Shown here: piece after piece, positions 4,891 to 5,056 of the stretch
Position numbering within the stretch: the stretch's first letter is position 1
Layout: each line of letters begins with the position of its first letter
Assembly: GCA_943327025.2 (NCBI GenBank)
Contig: CALPVO020000207.1
Location: 1 to 5,056, forward strand
Direction: 5' to 3'
Length of the DNA: 5,056 bases
Source: Janthinobacterium lividum
Lineage (GTDB): Bacteria; Pseudomonadota; Gammaproteobacteria; Steroidobacterales; Steroidobacteraceae
Made by a program: the position numbers and the translations under genes
The notes under the pieces: model-generated
Databases searched by the model: none
Told to the model about the DNA's origin: nothing
Seen by the model: only the letters and a program-made list of their open reading frames with translations

Positions 4891-5056
4891 TGAATACCCA
4901 AATTGCGAGCAAGCTCGCTTATAACGCCGCTAGGTGGGGGCGTCGTCAGCGCGGCTTCTCGCTGGTGGAACTGATGATCTCGCTGGTCATCGGCGTCATC
5001 CTCGTCTATGGCGCCGTGCGGCTGCTGGTGGACTCGCGCAACACCCAGCGCGCCAG
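4890..5056 (+). CDS. pilW: Type IV pilus minor pilin PilW (3' end outside window)
   Basis: The first 55 codons of a prepilin are visible. After a 22-residue leader ending RRQRG, prepilin peptidase should cut before F23. The mature N-terminus FSLVELMISLVIGVILVYGA has Glu at position 5 and is typical of PilW. The next residues, VRLLVDSRNTQRA, fit the start of the PilW helix spine. ATG 4890 overlaps the pilV TGA by one base, and a GGGG (4878-4881) about 8 bases upstream can serve as ribosome site. Gene order fimT-pilV-pilW supports the call. The globular domain, and the pilX, pilY1 and pilE genes usually found next, lie beyond the window. The leader coding region contains a perfect inverted repeat (4905-4918). 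Confidence 0.92.
   Translation, partial: MNTQIASKLAYNAARWGRRQRGFSLVELMISLVIGVILVYGAVRLLVDSRNTQRA
4905..4918. repeat. Short palindrome, REP-like core, in the pilW leader
   Basis: GCGAGC-AA-GCTCGC is a perfect 6-bp inverted repeat with a 2-base centre, 16 bases after the pilW ATG. The same core occurs in repetitive extragenic palindromes of Pseudomonas genomes. Here it is inside a coding region, where it encodes ASKLA, so chance or an RNA hairpin affecting early translation are both possible. The ten bases aagctcgctt also occur at the matching place in the pilV leader (4430-4439). Confidence 0.4.

Noticed and set aside
1..5056. CRISPR array, tRNA, rRNA, transposase or phage genes
   Set aside because: No spaced short repeats, cloverleaf-like sequence, rRNA stretches or mobile-element proteins were seen on either strand.

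Overview
The window is high-GC DNA with tightly packed genes, all on the + strand. It suggests a gammaproteobacterium of the Pseudomonas/Xanthomonadaceae/Nevskiales kind. The grounds are the GC-rich coding style, a minor-pilin operon in the order fimT(fimU)-pilV-pilW, and a pair of AlgR-type boxes in front of it. The genus cannot be fixed from this sequence alone.

Left part (1-2363): two tandem paralogues of a membrane di-iron fatty acid hydroxylase / sterol desaturase family protein. The first is cut by the window edge (2-952) and the second is complete (1104-2363, 419 aa). About 86% of residues are identical over the shared 300-residue core (hand count, 41 differences). The first copy is followed by the first seven codons of the MFS gene that follows the second copy, then a nonsense codon, then about 130 bases that may be a decayed MFS C-terminus. 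This is the scar of a duplicated hydroxylase-MFS unit, or of the duplication junction itself.

Middle (2364-3677): a complete 437-aa MFS transporter whose ATG directly abuts the hydroxylase stop (TAAATG). The two form a translationally coupled pair. A lipid- or sterol-modifying oxygenase working with a small-molecule transporter is a reasonable guess, but the substrates are unknown.

Intergenic region (3678-3790): 113 bases holding a GC-rich hairpin and a 21-bp tandem duplication. Each repeat unit contains CCGTTCGTC, the recognition sequence known for the response regulator AlgR. In Pseudomonas aeruginosa AlgR activates fimU-pilVWXY1Y2E, so the position fits a known circuit. No convincing -35/-10 was found.

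Right part (3791-5056): three type IV pilus minor pilin genes, fimT/fimU, pilV and pilW (cut by the window edge). They are joined by two TGATG stop/start overlaps. Each has the class III prepilin signal G|F with Glu at mature position 5. Together with pilX, pilY1 and pilE, expected downstream, they would form the priming and tip complex of the type IV pilus.
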